Below the pieces are notes generated by a model. The model made no database searches. It saw nothing but the letters and a program-made list of their open reading frames with translations, and was not told the origin of the DNA. The translations under genes and the position numbers were made by a program. Shown piece by piece: positions 35,201 through 46,749 of a stretch of DNA of 64,000 nucleotides. Location: contig JAVXUO010000069.1 in the NCBI GenBank assembly GCA_033065855.1, positions 62,001 through 126,000 on the forward strand, read 5' to 3'. The first letter of the stretch is position 1. Each line of letters opens with the position of its first letter. The stretch comes from Escallonia rubra (lineage: Eukaryota > Streptophyta > Magnoliopsida > Escalloniales > Escalloniaceae).

Positions 35201-35840
35201 TCCTTGTGCAGCCTCCTATCTTTGGTTACCTTCATTACCTGCTGATTCTTTCACTCACTTCACTTTAATACTTACGTTTGTCCACAGAATCCAGACAATC
35301 CTCAGTACGGATTACACCTGAACATTTATCACAATGTGAAGTGAAAACATAGACTTAAGATGAAAAGTTTCTCTCTCCTTTCACCCAGTTATCCACTGTT
35401 TCTATATATGCATGTATGTGTTTGTGTCCTTGTTACCCAGTAATATCTGCTGGATGTCAACACCAGCCTTAAAAGAAAAAATGTGACACTTTCGACCTTT
35501 GGTTGCACACGTGTCGACTCCTCGTTGGTGGTCTCTTCCATGCCCTGATCTTTTTTCTTTGTAAGAAAATATCTATCTCCCATTAATGTAGAGCAAAGAG
35601 TTCCACCGAGGATATGTTAGCACTCCAACCGTCCATCATATTCCACTTGTTTTCACCTTTTTCTAAATCAGGAATTGTGAACTAACTTTTAGTAAGGAGT
35701 CAACACATGTTACCCTTTTAAGCGTGAAACCAAATGCTAGGTTTGCACAAGTTGTGGGTAAAAAACTTTAGCAGCAGTTTTAAATTTATGCTATAACTAA
35801 TCTTACAATATATGTGTTTTGTAAGCATCTCCCGGCCCCT
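35201..35840. other. upstream region of SEP gene
   Basis: No coding sequence. This is the proximal promoter side of the SEP gene. No canonical CArG box was found by eye. Confidence 0.4.
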
Positions 35841-36066
35841 CGTGTTTAATTGGTTTTGGGTTGATGCTTTCACATAATATCAAAGCGGGTCGAAATGATC
35901 CGAATCTTGCTGACACGTGTTTGGCTCAATCATAGGAAATCTACCTACACGTAAGGGGACGTGTGGAGATACCAATCCTACATCGGACAAATAGTACCTC
36001 GTCTTACGGTATATATTAAACCTTGTAGGGGCGAATTAGTTTTGAGTTGGATACTTTCACACTCGT
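35841..36066. repeat. short retroelement-like repeat
   Basis: Contains GATACCAATCCTACATCGGA, TACCTCGTCTTACGGTATAT and TAAACCTTGTAGGGGCGAAT, a set of motifs common in short dispersed plant LTR/TRIM-like repeats (relatives of CCCACATCGG sequences). Two versions of TTTTGRGTTGGATRCTTTCACA lie at 35863 and 36041. The ends are not defined. Confidence 0.45.
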
Positions 36067-36829
36067 CATGAAAAAACCAAGTGTTTAACCCCTTGTAAGC
36101 TTCAAAAAAAAAATTAAGCAGACACTTAAGTAAGGCTCAAATAGGACCAAAGATGATATAAGATGTTAATAGACAAGCGGAATCGTAGTAGGAATGATGG
36201 TTAATGTATTTCAGTTTTGATTGAAGTGTTTATGTACAAATGCATCGAAGAGGGGAGAGTACGTAATATTTGATTATGCTGTCGGTAACAAAGGGAAAAG
36301 AGCTACACAATCACAAAATTGACCTCTTTTTTATCTTCAAATAACGATTGATATTGGAATTACCTTATTCTTTCTCCAAGGGTTCTCAATTTGCCTCTTA
36401 AGCTTTATGCGCCTTGTCGGTGTTCGACCTCAACCTTTAGTCATCTTCACTTTAATATATATGTCGTATTGAAGTCTGAAAGGTCCGCTAGCAACTCTTG
36501 TACTTTAAATTAGCAAAAAGTTGAAGCCAAAAGGACAAAATTGAAAAGTGTATGTATAGTTTCCTTGCTTCGTTGCATCTTTGGGTATACTTGGGTTTGA
36601 TAAACTGTACAGGTCATTTTCCTTCCACGGGCTATAAATCGTTCATCTTTGCTCCCATAGCTAATATATGTGCATTTTTCTCACATTCTCAAACTTGTTG
36701 AAACCTGGACCTTCTTGCATGTTAATTTCTTGGTTCTATCTATGAGTTTTCAAAGGGACTGTCAATATTATTTGTGGTGTCCTTTCAAAATTAAGGGTGT
36801 TGAAACAGTTGTGATTTTTAAAAAAAAAA
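36067..36829. other. intergenic, nothing recognised
   Basis: AT-rich. No gene, RNA or repeat boundary seen. Confidence 0.45.
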
Positions 36830-38990
36830 TTTGCCTAGTCGAATGTCCCTGTATTTCATTAAAGCTCAAACTATTTACATTGTCACACAAACAAAAAATA
36901 TACAATTTCTTATATACTCTTTATATATTGCATTTCTTTCTTGCCAAATACCATATATAGTGACTGCTACAGAGAGCATACACAATTTGGTTTTAGCTCT
37001 TCCCTCTAAATTTGCTGATGACATTGAAAGTATTGAGGCTGGGACATTAATGGTATATCAACCTACAATTTCCTTAAGACCATTCTCCAGAGATTCATTG
37101 GCATATGAGCACTGCATGAACAAGTGATCGTCTCAGGCTGATTCCAGTAGAAAACACACAAATTTTCTTGAATTACATTCCAGGCTTTCAGTTTGGTTTT
37201 TGGTTTTTAAGTCATCCTTGCATGATAACCATAGGATCATAGAACATTTAGGAATATGTCTCGTAAACCATACAAGTTTTCATCCTAAGGGACCTGAGGT
37301 GCTCTGGTTTCAACCCCCGAAGCAGTGCTATTTTTTAAACTGCCACTGTGATGTAAACTTTAGATAACCCTATGTGGTATCTCATTATCATGCATAGACA
37401 ATGTCCCCAATAGTGTATTTAATGCTCTTAGCTCATTGGATCTAACGAGAGGTGGTCTCCATGCAGGTACATACTTCATTATTGATGTTCAATCCAAAAT
37501 CATAGGCTATCCTTTGTCCAAACTTGTTGAGCAATGTACCATCAAGAATCCATCTGTCAAGTCATAATCACGTGTCTTTATCATCACCCACTTTATAATC
37601 GAACAAATAATTAACTAAATTGATCTCCGATCTTCAGTGTTTTGCACCAGGTCCATGAAAGGTTTAAGGAAGTTTGAAAGTTCATATTCCATTCAGCAAT
37701 TTTTTTCAACCCAAACCACCTTTTTCTCTTTGGAAGGCAAAGGTCCTTCCAAGCAACCTTAGCCCCAATACATTTGACATCCTTCTCATGCCAAATAAAA
37801 GCCTTGATATTTCCTTCAATTTGTTTACTGATCCATTTTGGCAACATAAAGATGGTACACAAATACACTTGCATACTGATCAACACAGAAACAACAATTT
37901 GTACTCTGCCAGCATAAGAGAGTAGTTAGTAGTCTAGCTTGAAAGTTTCTTTGTCAGTCTTTCCATAAGGATTTTTACAGTCCTTATATTGCAGCTTAGT
38001 TGAATTTAAGGGACCATCAGATAGGTTACTGTAAATTTGCCAATAGGAATACCAATTATCTACGTTAATTGTACTCCAGTATCATCATCAACACCGTCTA
38101 GATAAATTACACTTTAATTAAGGTTGAGAGCCAGTCCAGAAAGCTTGTCAAAGCTTGTTTGATTAACATAAGTGAGCTTTGGTTAGCATTAGCCATAAAA
38201 AATAAGTTATCAGCAAAAACTCAGATGATTTGCAATTCCTGACATTTAGAGTCGAATGAAAAGGCATGTCATTGAGCATGGGTATCAAGAAGATCAGAGA
38301 ATGTGTCCATAAACAACAAAAAGAGGTAAGCAGAGACAAGATCTCGTTGTCTTAATCCTTTAGAACTAGCAAAATATCCATCTAGATTGCCATTTAAACT
38401 GATATAGAATCTTGACGTGGTTACACATTGCATGATCCACTTTACAAATTTAGATGGAAAACTGTAAACTTTGATCACAGTCCTTAGGAAATCCTAACCA
38501 ACAGAATCATAAGCTTTTGTAAGTCAATCCATCACACACCTAAGTTGTTCACCTTCCTTATGATAATTCTTCACAAGTTCTTGCATTAGGATAATGGTGT
38601 CAGCAATACCCCTTCTAGCCACAAATGCATATTGCCTCATACTAATCAAACTTGGATGGACCTTCTTAATTCTTGCATAAAGGATTTTTGATACACATTT
38701 ATATATCACATTGCAGCATGCAATTGGCCTAAAATCCTTCATGAAGGCAGAGAACCTTAGGGATTAGAGTCATATATGGTTGTACTATTGAAAAGTTTGA
38801 TACCTTTGTTTTTGTTTAGCATTTTCATGGCTGCAGCTGTCACATGTTGGCTCACCATATACCAATTGTTTTGGAAAAATTCAGAGCTATATCCATCAGG
38901 GGCATTATTTGGTTTAAGGGAAAGGATATCCTCCTTAACTTCCTCGTCGTCCAAGAGCATCCAAGATTGCTTGATCCTTGTTTGAAACAT
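36830..38990 (-). pseudogene. LINE (L1-type) reverse transcriptase remnant
   Basis: Minus-strand frames give a plant LINE ORF2 in order. 38990-38757 is the start of RT (EVKEDILSLKPNNAPDGYSS). 38742-38524 has KDFRPIACCNVIYKCVSKIL and AFVARRGIADTIILMQELV. 38478-38269 has SRFYISLNGNLDGYF and LRQRDLVSAYLFLLFMD. The catalytic box near 38205 reads FADN, not the usual F/YADD. 37886-37611 is the region before the zinc-finger domain (KVAWKDLCLP). A zf-RVT-like block (FMQCSYANESLE) lies near 37100. Stops split the frame, and the endonuclease half is missing, as in 5'-truncated LINE copies. No poly-A tail was confirmed. Confidence 0.85.
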
Positions 38991-39119
38991 GTTTTATAAT
39001 GATTGTATTTAGTTTATCACTCATTTGGGACTGATAGTGCAGAGGAGACCCAAGAAACTCAGAAAATGTTGAATGGCCACCTGGTGCACCTCATTGTTCC
39101 CCTCAGCTGTACCACATCC

Positions 39120-40232
39120 ATAAAAACCAAGCCCTCTTTATTTTTTAGTTTTAACAAAAATGGTTGTGTGTTTGTTTAGGAGTTTTAGTTTTTGAGTTTC
39201 ATTTTTACTATTTTCATTTCTTATCATTTTTCCTTCAATAACTTCATACTACTTTTCTTCTCAAATCTCAAATTTCAAATTTCCAGATCTGAATTGATCT
39301 GAGTTCACCACCATCGCATTATAGTATTAACCCCTATTTCCCTATTCATTAGTTTAATTCACCAATAGACCCAATCCAATACCCGATCCATGATGGTTGT
39401 CCAACAAGATACATCGCAATGATGGGTTCAAGAGCTGACGAGGGTGTGTTTGTGGAGTTTTAGGAGTTTCATTTCTTATCATTTGATTCAGTGGTATACC
39501 ACCATGACCCAATCCAATACCGGATCCATGGTGGTTGTCGAACAAGAAGCATGGCAGTGATGGGTTCAAGAGCTGACGAGGGGGTTGGTGGTGGACGGAA
39601 GTTGACAGTGGTTAATGCGATGCGATGTGGTTGTTGATGGTAGTTGATGCGATGTTGTTGTTGATGGTGTTGCAGTTTCATGGGGCTGGTGGTGGACAGT
39701 AGTGTCTACAACAGTGTGATTGGTTGTCGAAGCAGTGGGATGGCGATGATGGGGCAGATTTGTCGATGACGATGGTAGTGGGGTGGCGTTGGTAAGGCAT
39801 TTATGAGTGGCGACGGAGGGATTGTGGCGACAGTGTGACAGAACTGTGTGTGACGACGGTGATAGGTGGTGACCGTGGGGCAAATTTGTGGTTGCGCAAT
39901 GGTGGGGTAGCGACGGTTAATGTATGCTGGTTATGATGGTTGGGGCTCAGAGGATAACATATGGTAGCTAGTGGTGGAAATGATGAAATAAGGAATGAGT
40001 TTTGTAAAAGTGTAGATAGCATAATTCTTTTACTGAAGCTTGAAAGTTGGATCTCAAAACTAAAAATCCAAAACTCCAAAATTGAGTTCTAAAAAACAAG
40101 CCCAAAATGCCAACTGGTTTAAAAACTGAGGGAAAGAAAATACTAAAACCGTTTATCAAACGTCAAATTTTCTTCAGTTTACAAAACTGAATAAAAAACT
40201 GAAAACAAAGACTTTGTTAAACGTTACCTAAG
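39120..40232 (-). mobile_element. non-autonomous DNA transposon, relative of 19152-20940
   Basis: The right end, CAGTTTACAAAACTGAA then AAACGTTACC, matches inverted the left end at 19155-19205. The core has a triplet-rich, strand-skewed tract at 39580-39930. A tandem duplication lies inside. The left end (near AACCAAGCCCTC) is provisional and no target duplication was fixed. Confidence 0.5.
39367..39630. repeat. 138-bp tandem duplication
   Basis: GATGGGTTCAAGAGCTGACG occurs at 39421 and 39559. The preceding CCAATCCAATACCSGATCCA block is also repeated at the same distance. The copies differ by a few bases. Confidence 0.85.
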
Positions 40233-40621
40233 TTGTCACTGATGTTTTATGGTATGTACATACTAGTCAATGAGAATTACACTATGACCATGCATTGATC
40301 CTACTTATATTACTTTTTCAAGACGGGACAAAAATGGTAACAATTAACACTTCTAGTTTATCTTTTCATTTTGGCAACCTTAAGCGAGTTGTTAATGATA
40401 TTGTATAATTAATGCGTAATTATGTGGGACATGTTGGGAAACTATGTTAGTTTCTAAAAAATATTAGGTGATTCCGAATCAATGGTCCCCGATCATCTAG
40501 GACTTTTGATTATTATATAATATAACTCCCGTCTCCCGTAGCCCATCTTTTACTCTCATTCGCCCCTTCAGATCCAAAGGTCTTAGATAGCGGGACCGAT
40601 GCTTTAGAATCGTAAAATTTT

Positions 40622-41744
40622 GGGTTAATTACACACATGTCCCTGAGGTTTGGGTAAAATTACAATCAAGGACACTAAGTTTCAAAATGTAACAAACCGT
40701 GACCACAAACGTTTAAAAGGTAACACTTGTGTCCTTCCGTCAAGTATCCGTCCAAAAAATAAATTTTTTAATGATTTCATCAATACGTATTTTGAAAATG
40801 ACAATCTTACCCTTGTATTACCCTTCTCTCTCTTCCCTTTACAATTTCATCCCTTTTTTTCTCCAAATCTTCTCCCATGCCGCTGCCCTACCCTCCCACC
40901 ATCCGGCTGCCATCACCACCCTCCACCACCCCGTCGACGGGCCCACCCTTCACTACCCAGCCGCCATTCATCTCCAATCAGAATCATTCTCCCCCAACTC
41001 TCAGAAACCCCTCATTTACAAATTCAATATCTACTCATAACTTGTAAGGCTTGCCTTCCTGGTGACGCCTTTCCTCAAATCCCTCACACCCGAATCGACA
41101 CCCCAAACTGAATCCAACTTGAACAACAGAGCCATTAGAGTCTCGTTGATCTGAACCCCCACCTTCGGGTCCTTTTGAATCAACTCAAGAGATCCAAATC
41201 GACATGAGGAAGGCGGAGCACATGTTGGTGTTTTTCGACCTGCAGTCCAGTGGGGAGTATAGGGGGACTAGCGGCGGTGATATAGCGTTGTTGGAAGGCA
41301 GCGACGGTGGGTCCTTACCTGAGGTTTCGCATCTGGGGTGGTGCCGGTGGTACACTTTGTGGAAGTTGTAGGTGGCCACCAATGGGCATGGGATTGCGGG
41401 CAACAGGCTAGGCCATTGAGGCGCCTATGACGGGGTAGTGGCGTGAGGACGGTTATGGTTGGTTTTGAAGAAGGGATCCATCGTGGTTTTGATGCTTCAA
41501 ACAAACTGCAATCAAATGTTATGGTGAAGAAGATTCTGAAATCCTAATATGAAAATTAGGGAGATAGCAGGAGTGGCATGACAAAGAAATTACCTTTCGA
41601 ATCATGGGCGAAAAGGTCATTTTGATCATTATGTTATGTATTGGGGTAGTCCGTTAGTTCAAATGACATAAGTGCCTATTTTCTAAACTTATAGATACTC
41701 GTGTAGTTTCACCCAAACCTCAGGGACATGAATGTAATTAACCC
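40622..41744. mobile_element. Mutator-like non-autonomous element
   Basis: Inverted ends GGGTTAATTACACACATGTC and GGGTTAATTACATTCATGTC, both continuing CCTGAGGTTTGGGT. Flanks are taaaatttt and taaaaattt, a 9-bp near-duplication. The inside has a C-rich stretch (40880-40970; Pro/His-rich if read) and a GC-rich block on the other strand (41200-41500), possibly captured gene pieces. I do not recognise them and there is no transposase. Confidence 0.8.
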
Positions 41745-41756
41745 TAAAAATTTTAT

Positions 41757-41926
41757 ATGTGGTTTGAGGTTTGTGGTATTAAGGAAGCTCGTGTTGCTAA
41801 AGCTGTCGCGGCTTATGATCCTAGTCTTCATCGCATCTGTGAACCTATACCATTGTTTGTAAGCTACAAAAATCATAAGAAATGTAATGGTGAAGCAAAT
41901 TGCGTGGCGGCTACAAATCCAGATTA
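41757..41926 (+). pseudogene. unrecognised coding-like remnant beside MULE
   Basis: From 41757 one frame is open to a TAA at 41924-41926 and reads like protein (WFEVCGIKEARVAKAV, then AAYDPSLHRICEPIPLFV). It may be the 3' part of a gene or pseudogene interrupted by the MULE at 40622-41744: a TATA-like ATTATATAATATAAC lies at about 40513, upstream of the insertion. I cannot name the family. Confidence 0.3.
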
Positions 41927-42103
41927 ACTTTAGAAAGAGTTACTCGGATTTGGTCCTCCTCCTTTCTAGCATAGAAATTTATGCTGTGAGATTCCAGATT
42001 CTATAAATCCTCTCTCATACTCTCTCCAATTTTCTATAGTTCGCAAATAATAGAAAAGTCAAAAGGAACAAGGAGACCTCTCAGTCAGCACAGGAAAAAA
42101 TTT

Positions 42104-42325
42104 GGCTGCTACCTCGATTGAAAAAATCTTCCTCCTACCCCCTATATAGCGACAATCAATCGTCTCTAAATGTTTCTATTGACTTTTATTTAGTGACACT
42201 AAAAAAGTGCTGTTAATAATTGTCGCTGAAAGTGTTAGAAGAAAAGCCATTAGAAATATTTAACAACTATTAATTGTCACTGCATATGGGGTTGGAGGAA
42301 GATTCTTACAACCAGGGTAGGAGCC
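42104..42325. mobile_element. MITE with long inverted repeats (copy 1)
   Basis: Left end GCTGCTACC, then ATCTTCCTCCTACCCC and GCGACAAT. The right end inverted reads GCTCCTACC, then ATCTTCCTCCAACCCC and GTGACAAT, giving inverted repeats over 50 bp. Flanks aaaaatttg and caaagtttg suggest a 9-bp duplication, as for Mutator-like MITEs. A second member is at 44101-44292. Confidence 0.75.
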
Positions 42326-42734
42326 AAAGTTTGTTCGTCAGCAAAAAGATTGTGGTCACTATTCAAGATGTTGCTCTTTAATATTTGTTACCGCTAAAAG
42401 AATGATGTATGTATGTGATTTTTGTAGAATAACTTTTTTGTACAACATAAAATTTCTTTTACACAATTCTTATTCACCAAGATAGAAATATGATATAGAA
42501 TAAGTAGTAAAACGAAAAAACTAAAGTGCCATGCCCTTACCAATTAATAAAAAAGGTAAGTAACCATTACATTGTTTTATAAACTACTTAACACATTGAT
42601 TTTGAACTTGCAAGTTCTATTGTCTATTTATGTATTTATTTGAGCCAAACTTGGTCACACGACAGCTAACTATGTTCTGTATGCATATTTGTTTCTGCAA
42701 AAAAGAGTAGTACAAAATATCAAGATAAGATTTT

Positions 42735-43014
42735 GGTTTAATAATTACACCAATATCCTTGAGTGTTAGGTACAATTAATAGTCATAGACATCAAGTTTG
42801 TAAAGTGGACATATGTGTCAATGTGTTAATAAAATGTAATTTTTTCGGTGACATTATTTGTTTATATTAAAAAAATATCAATATATCCCTCACAGAATAT
42901 TTATACAGCTTAACTCTATGCATAACATCTCGCTAGAACTACCATCACCACCGCAGCCCACTAGCTTCACCCTGAAATGATACCCAAACCTCATTTAGAT
43001 GGTGTAGTTAACCC
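42735..43014. mobile_element. short Mutator-like MITE
   Basis: The left end GGTTTAATAATTACACCAAT and the right end inverted, GGGTTAACTACACCATCTAA, resemble the ends of the element at 40622-41744. Flanks taagatttt and taatatttc agree at 7 of 9 bases. It is older and more decayed than its larger relative. Confidence 0.55.
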
Positions 43015-44100
43015 TAATATTTCCCTTCTTTTTAATTTTCTATCATTTTTTAAAGGATTTACTTAGATGAGTTGGAACAGCTGGAACAGTAATGAATGTA
43101 ACAGTGGTCGTGTCGGTGGCCGAGTGGCTGAAAGTTCAAATCCAAAAATCGCATCTTTACAAGCAGATACTTATCTGGAGTGCAGTGAGCACGTGTCAAG
43201 AGCAGTCACCCTAAAATCCAACCGAAACTTCTCTTCGCTGTGTCAACTGTCAACATAAAAATAGACAGACATAAGACCTATTTCACCATGTTTTGCCTAG
43301 AGAATAGTAGTAGTAATAGACAATTAGCACTTCTACATTCTCTTAGAATGATAATCAAAGTACTAAGGATGGTACGTCGACGGTCTTAAACGGTCGGGAA
43401 CATCACTTTTCGACGATGCAATGTTTAGTATTTCGTTAGATTCAAAGTAAACAGCCGCTTTAATGGTGGTGGTGATAGTGGTGGTGGTTTGATGGACGAA
43501 CAAGTATTTACTTGCAATGTATCCAGAGGTCTCGACTATGACAGTGAGATGCACGAGCTACCAACGATTGAGCATTGTCAAGGTTTGACTTTAGTGTGGC
43601 AGTTTGGTTTGCTGGAAGAACCAGTAACTAGTGTCATGGGAACCTGATGATTTTTGTTATGTTTATTGTTGTGTATGGTGGATGTTTCTTTGTGTGGCTA
43701 CGTTTTTTGTATCTTGCAAGTAGATGCAATGTGGTTTATTATAGTCATCTTCTGAATACAAACTATACTCGCATATTTAATTTGTATTTGTTGTAGTTAA
43801 CTAAAAAGGGGGATAAAAGGTGATCAACATTTCTCTACTTTCTCTGGTTTCTGCAAGCGTGTAACCATTTATAAATCCGCTTACTTAATCTATTAACCTT
43901 TTTCAATTTAAAAATAGTGAAAGGCTCTAACAAAAAGGTCAAGGATAAGTTTGCATTCTAGAAGCGGTAGCTTACCGCCTCCTTCATTCCTACTGTCTAG
44001 AAGTTCCCTTTTTATTAGATTTTTAAAATAGGGGACCATCAGATGGGCCTTGATGTTATTTTTTTTCAGTGAGTAAAGAAATTTGAGAATTTTTTTTTTA
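43015..44100. other. intergenic, nothing recognised
   Basis: Short frames only. At 43115-43143 TGGCCGAGTGG and AGTTCAAATCC resemble the A and B boxes of a serine/leucine tRNA, but they are only a few bases apart, so no tRNA can form. Confidence 0.4.
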
Positions 44101-44292
44101 GCTGCTATCCGTATTATGAGAAGATACCTACAACCCTCCACAAAGCGACAATTAGTCATCGTTAAATATTTTTAATAACTTTTTTTAGTGACCCAAAAAA
44201 AGTGCTGTTAAAAATTGTCACTTATTTTTTTGGGGTCATTAATTGTCGTCGTTCATGAGGTTATAAGTATCTTCTTACAACCAAGATAGCAG
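44101..44292. mobile_element. MITE with long inverted repeats (copy 2)
   Basis: Left GCTGCTATCC, then GAAGATACCTACAACC. The right end inverted reads CCTGCTATCTTGGTTGTAAG, then GAAGATACTTATAACC. The middle (TTTTTTTAGTGAC, then AAAAAAGTGCTGTTAA) matches copy 1 at 42190-42215. No clear target duplication was seen. Confidence 0.7.
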
Positions 44293-45573
44293 GAAAAAAA
44301 ATTTCCATTTGAAAATAAAAACATATTGTCTTATTTTCAGACAATTTGTGGAGTTTGTTTCTCCATTCTTTTTCTATGCTGTGGTACTGACCATTCATCC
44401 TTTATAACGTTCTCTTTCTTTTGTCCCAGCCCATCTCAACTCACGCTGATACACGTTGCTAGACGGTGATGGCACCACCAGAGAGTGAAGGATTTAGTGA
44501 CATTTATGATGGACAGTCTTGTGTTTCTTGTAGGTTGTTTAACGAATATGCAATCGGCTCCAAGTTTTGACAGAAGACATCAGAGCATGCCAAGATCTTG
44601 TGTACTCACCTGCAACTATGACCAAGTTCTCATGTGAATAAAGAGACTGCATTCAATGATATTCTTCAGCCACCATTCGCTCAATCAGGTAACCGAGTTA
44701 GCAGATTCACGACCATGAAATAGAACTGGCGTTACACTTCCAAGACCAGACTGCAATTACAATTCAACTTTTAAGGTGGTTCTGCTCTCTGTAGGCCTAC
44801 GGAAATACTAACACCACTGGTCATAATACTGCATTTACATGGAACATGACAAGGAAAAAGAAGGTGCATACCAGGTATCGTCTTCCAACGAAAAAAGATG
44901 GCAGAAATAGAGGTGTGGTACTGAATATCTCTCTTGGGACGAGGGGTTCTGCCTCTCCCCAAAAAAAAAAAAAAAAAGGAGTTCAACCATATTCAACAAA
45001 GAGCCTGACAACTAGCTGCAAAGTATGAGAGAAACAACTATACAAGCTCCACTAAACAAAAGGTATGCTAGTTAATGGCCTGAAAGTGCAAAAATCAACT
45101 TAGCTGTACGAATAATCATGACTAGAAAATACCATCAGGTTATAATAAATTGAAAGTGAAGTCATTCTATGCAAAAATTTACCTAGACTTCTTGATAAAA
45201 CATTTGGTTGCTTGCATTAAAGATTCTTGCTACGGAAGTCTTGCATAATGTCAACATATTACCAAAACTGAGATGAATGAAGCGCAAATATGGATAGCTA
45301 TGCCAGCTACCAAAAAAGAGGAATAAAGAGCAAAAATGTATGATGAACTTCTCAACAAGAAGTTTGTCCGGAGGAAAACAGAAAGGTGCGGGGAAAACGA
45401 ATGAAATCCTTTTGATGTCAGCCAATGTAATGTTAGCATGCACATGATCTAGGGGAAAAGAAAGGGATGCAGAGTATAGACTGACAAAAAGAAAAGGAGA
45501 GAAAAGAAAAGGGTAACAACCCGTTGAGACCTGAAGCAAATTATTCAGTTCCCATTCAATACCCTCTCTCCTG
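44293..45573. other. 3' flank of F-box gene
   Basis: No confident coding sequence. The minus-strand frame at 45183-45623 overlaps the F-box stop in another frame and is probably UTR or chance. The F-box transcript should end here. Confidence 0.4.
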
Positions 45574-46749
45574 TCATAGGAGATCAAGCAAGGCTCCGCT
45601 AGGATAGATGAGACTGGGTACAAAAGTACTTATATGCGTACTTTCAGGTAAGTCGAGATCGATGTGCTTTCCCCTTGTGGTCAAATATTTTACAAGCTTT
45701 TGTAAACCATTATGCCCGTTAGACGTCTTTAGCAGATAGCTACCACTGATCCCCTCACAAATTAGCTCACTACAATACAAATCCCGTGGCAAATACAATT
45801 TTTGTGCACGCTGACAGTTGATTTGAAGCCCTACTACATTACTCATCATCAACTTCCACACATGCATTAACTGATATCCACGCCGTCTCCTTCGTTTCCC
45901 AGGGACCCTTTGTCCGAAGGCCGTCAAGGTTAAAAAGCCTCCTGAATACAGCAAGCTCAAATCAATCCCTTCCGGCTCTGACAAAGGAAACTTAACAACT
46001 GGAAGCAAGGATAATGTCTGAAATTTTTCTTCGACTATATCTAATGAGAGGATCTGAATGCCGTCGCAACCTTGAACTTCCTCCGAAATGATGATCCAGG
46101 AAAAGTAACCATCCACAAAAACTGCTGCCCCTGTCCCAATTTCTAGTATACCAGATGGAGTATCTAAATGTCTCCATGAACTTTCCCCAAGCGTAATTAT
46201 CTCAAAGGTAAAAGTATGGCTTCCATGGGAATCATAGAAAACTCTTACCACTTTGTACCTTTCCATGAACGAGTCAAAACCAATACCAAGAAAGTGATGG
46301 AGTACAGGACGTACTGATTTTGATTCTGGCAAGATTAGGTAGTCACAGGTCATTGGGTTCCAAACAGCCGCAGGATCTAGTTTACGAGTTGTGGCAAGAC
46401 AAAGCATCCCATTACAGGAACCCATGATAACAGGAGACCACCCTTCCATAAAACCCAAAGGTATCTCTCCAACCTTGCACCCCTCTGAGTCTACCAACAT
46501 CAGCCTATTGAGTGATACTTGCAAAAGGACGAGTTGGACAGGTTGACAATTGGTTCTAGTTAGCAGCATATTAACAAAATGTGGATCTTTTGTCAGAGAG
46601 TACCAGGTCTTACAGACGATCTTGCATCTCAAGATTGTGATTATGGGTAACCTGGACAGGATGTTAGAAAGTATCTCAGATGGTAGATGCACCACTCTGT
46701 CGCACACTGCTTGGGCATGATTGCTGCTTCTTTGCTCAATGTCAGCCAT
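45574..46749 (-). CDS. F-box protein (F-box associated domain type)
   Basis: Single open exon of 391 codons from the ATG at 46749. The F-box lies at residues about 17-60 (VVHLPSEILSNILSRLPI, then CKIVCKTWYSL), the part that binds SKP1/ASK proteins in an SCF ubiquitin ligase. The rest fits the plant F-box-associated type with about three beta-rich units: CNGMLCL and WNPMTCDYLILP near 110-140, GIGFDSFMERYKVVRVF near 155, GYFSWII near 210-220. This region would recruit the target, which is unknown. A basic patch GKRRRRRG sits near residue 285. Length is usual for the family. No stop or frameshift; the gene looks functional. Confidence 0.92.
   Translation of the reverse strand: MADIEQRSSNHAQAVCDRVVHLPSEILSNILSRLPIITILRCKIVCKTWYSLTKDPHFVNMLLTRTNCQPVQLVLLQVSLNRLMLVDSEGCKVGEIPLGFMEGWSPVIMGSCNGMLCLATTRKLDPAAVWNPMTCDYLILPESKSVRPVLHHFLGIGFDSFMERYKVVRVFYDSHGSHTFTFEIITLGESSWRHLDTPSGILEIGTGAAVFVDGYFSWIIISEEVQGCDGIQILSLDIVEEKFQTLSLLPVVKFPLSEPEGIDLSLLYSGGFLTLTAFGQRVPGKRRRRRGYQLMHVWKLMMSNVVGLQINCQRAQKLYLPRDLYCSELICEGISGSYLLKTSNGHNGLQKLVKYLTTRGKHIDLDLPESTHISTFVPSLIYPSGALLDLL

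Noticed and set aside
35841-36066. Cassandra-type TRIM with a 5S rRNA-like promoter
   Set aside because: The CCTACATCGG motif fits short retroelements, but no 5S-like box was found, so only a generic repeat is called.
43115-43143. tRNA-like A box (TGGCCGAGTGG) and B box (AGTTCAAATCC)
   Set aside because: The boxes are only a few bases apart, with no acceptor stem or anticodon arm, so no tRNA can fold. Perhaps a chance or a SINE scrap.
45183-45623. 146-residue minus-strand frame after the F-box gene
   Set aside because: It overlaps the F-box stop in another frame, is hydrophobic without a family match, and is more likely 3' UTR.
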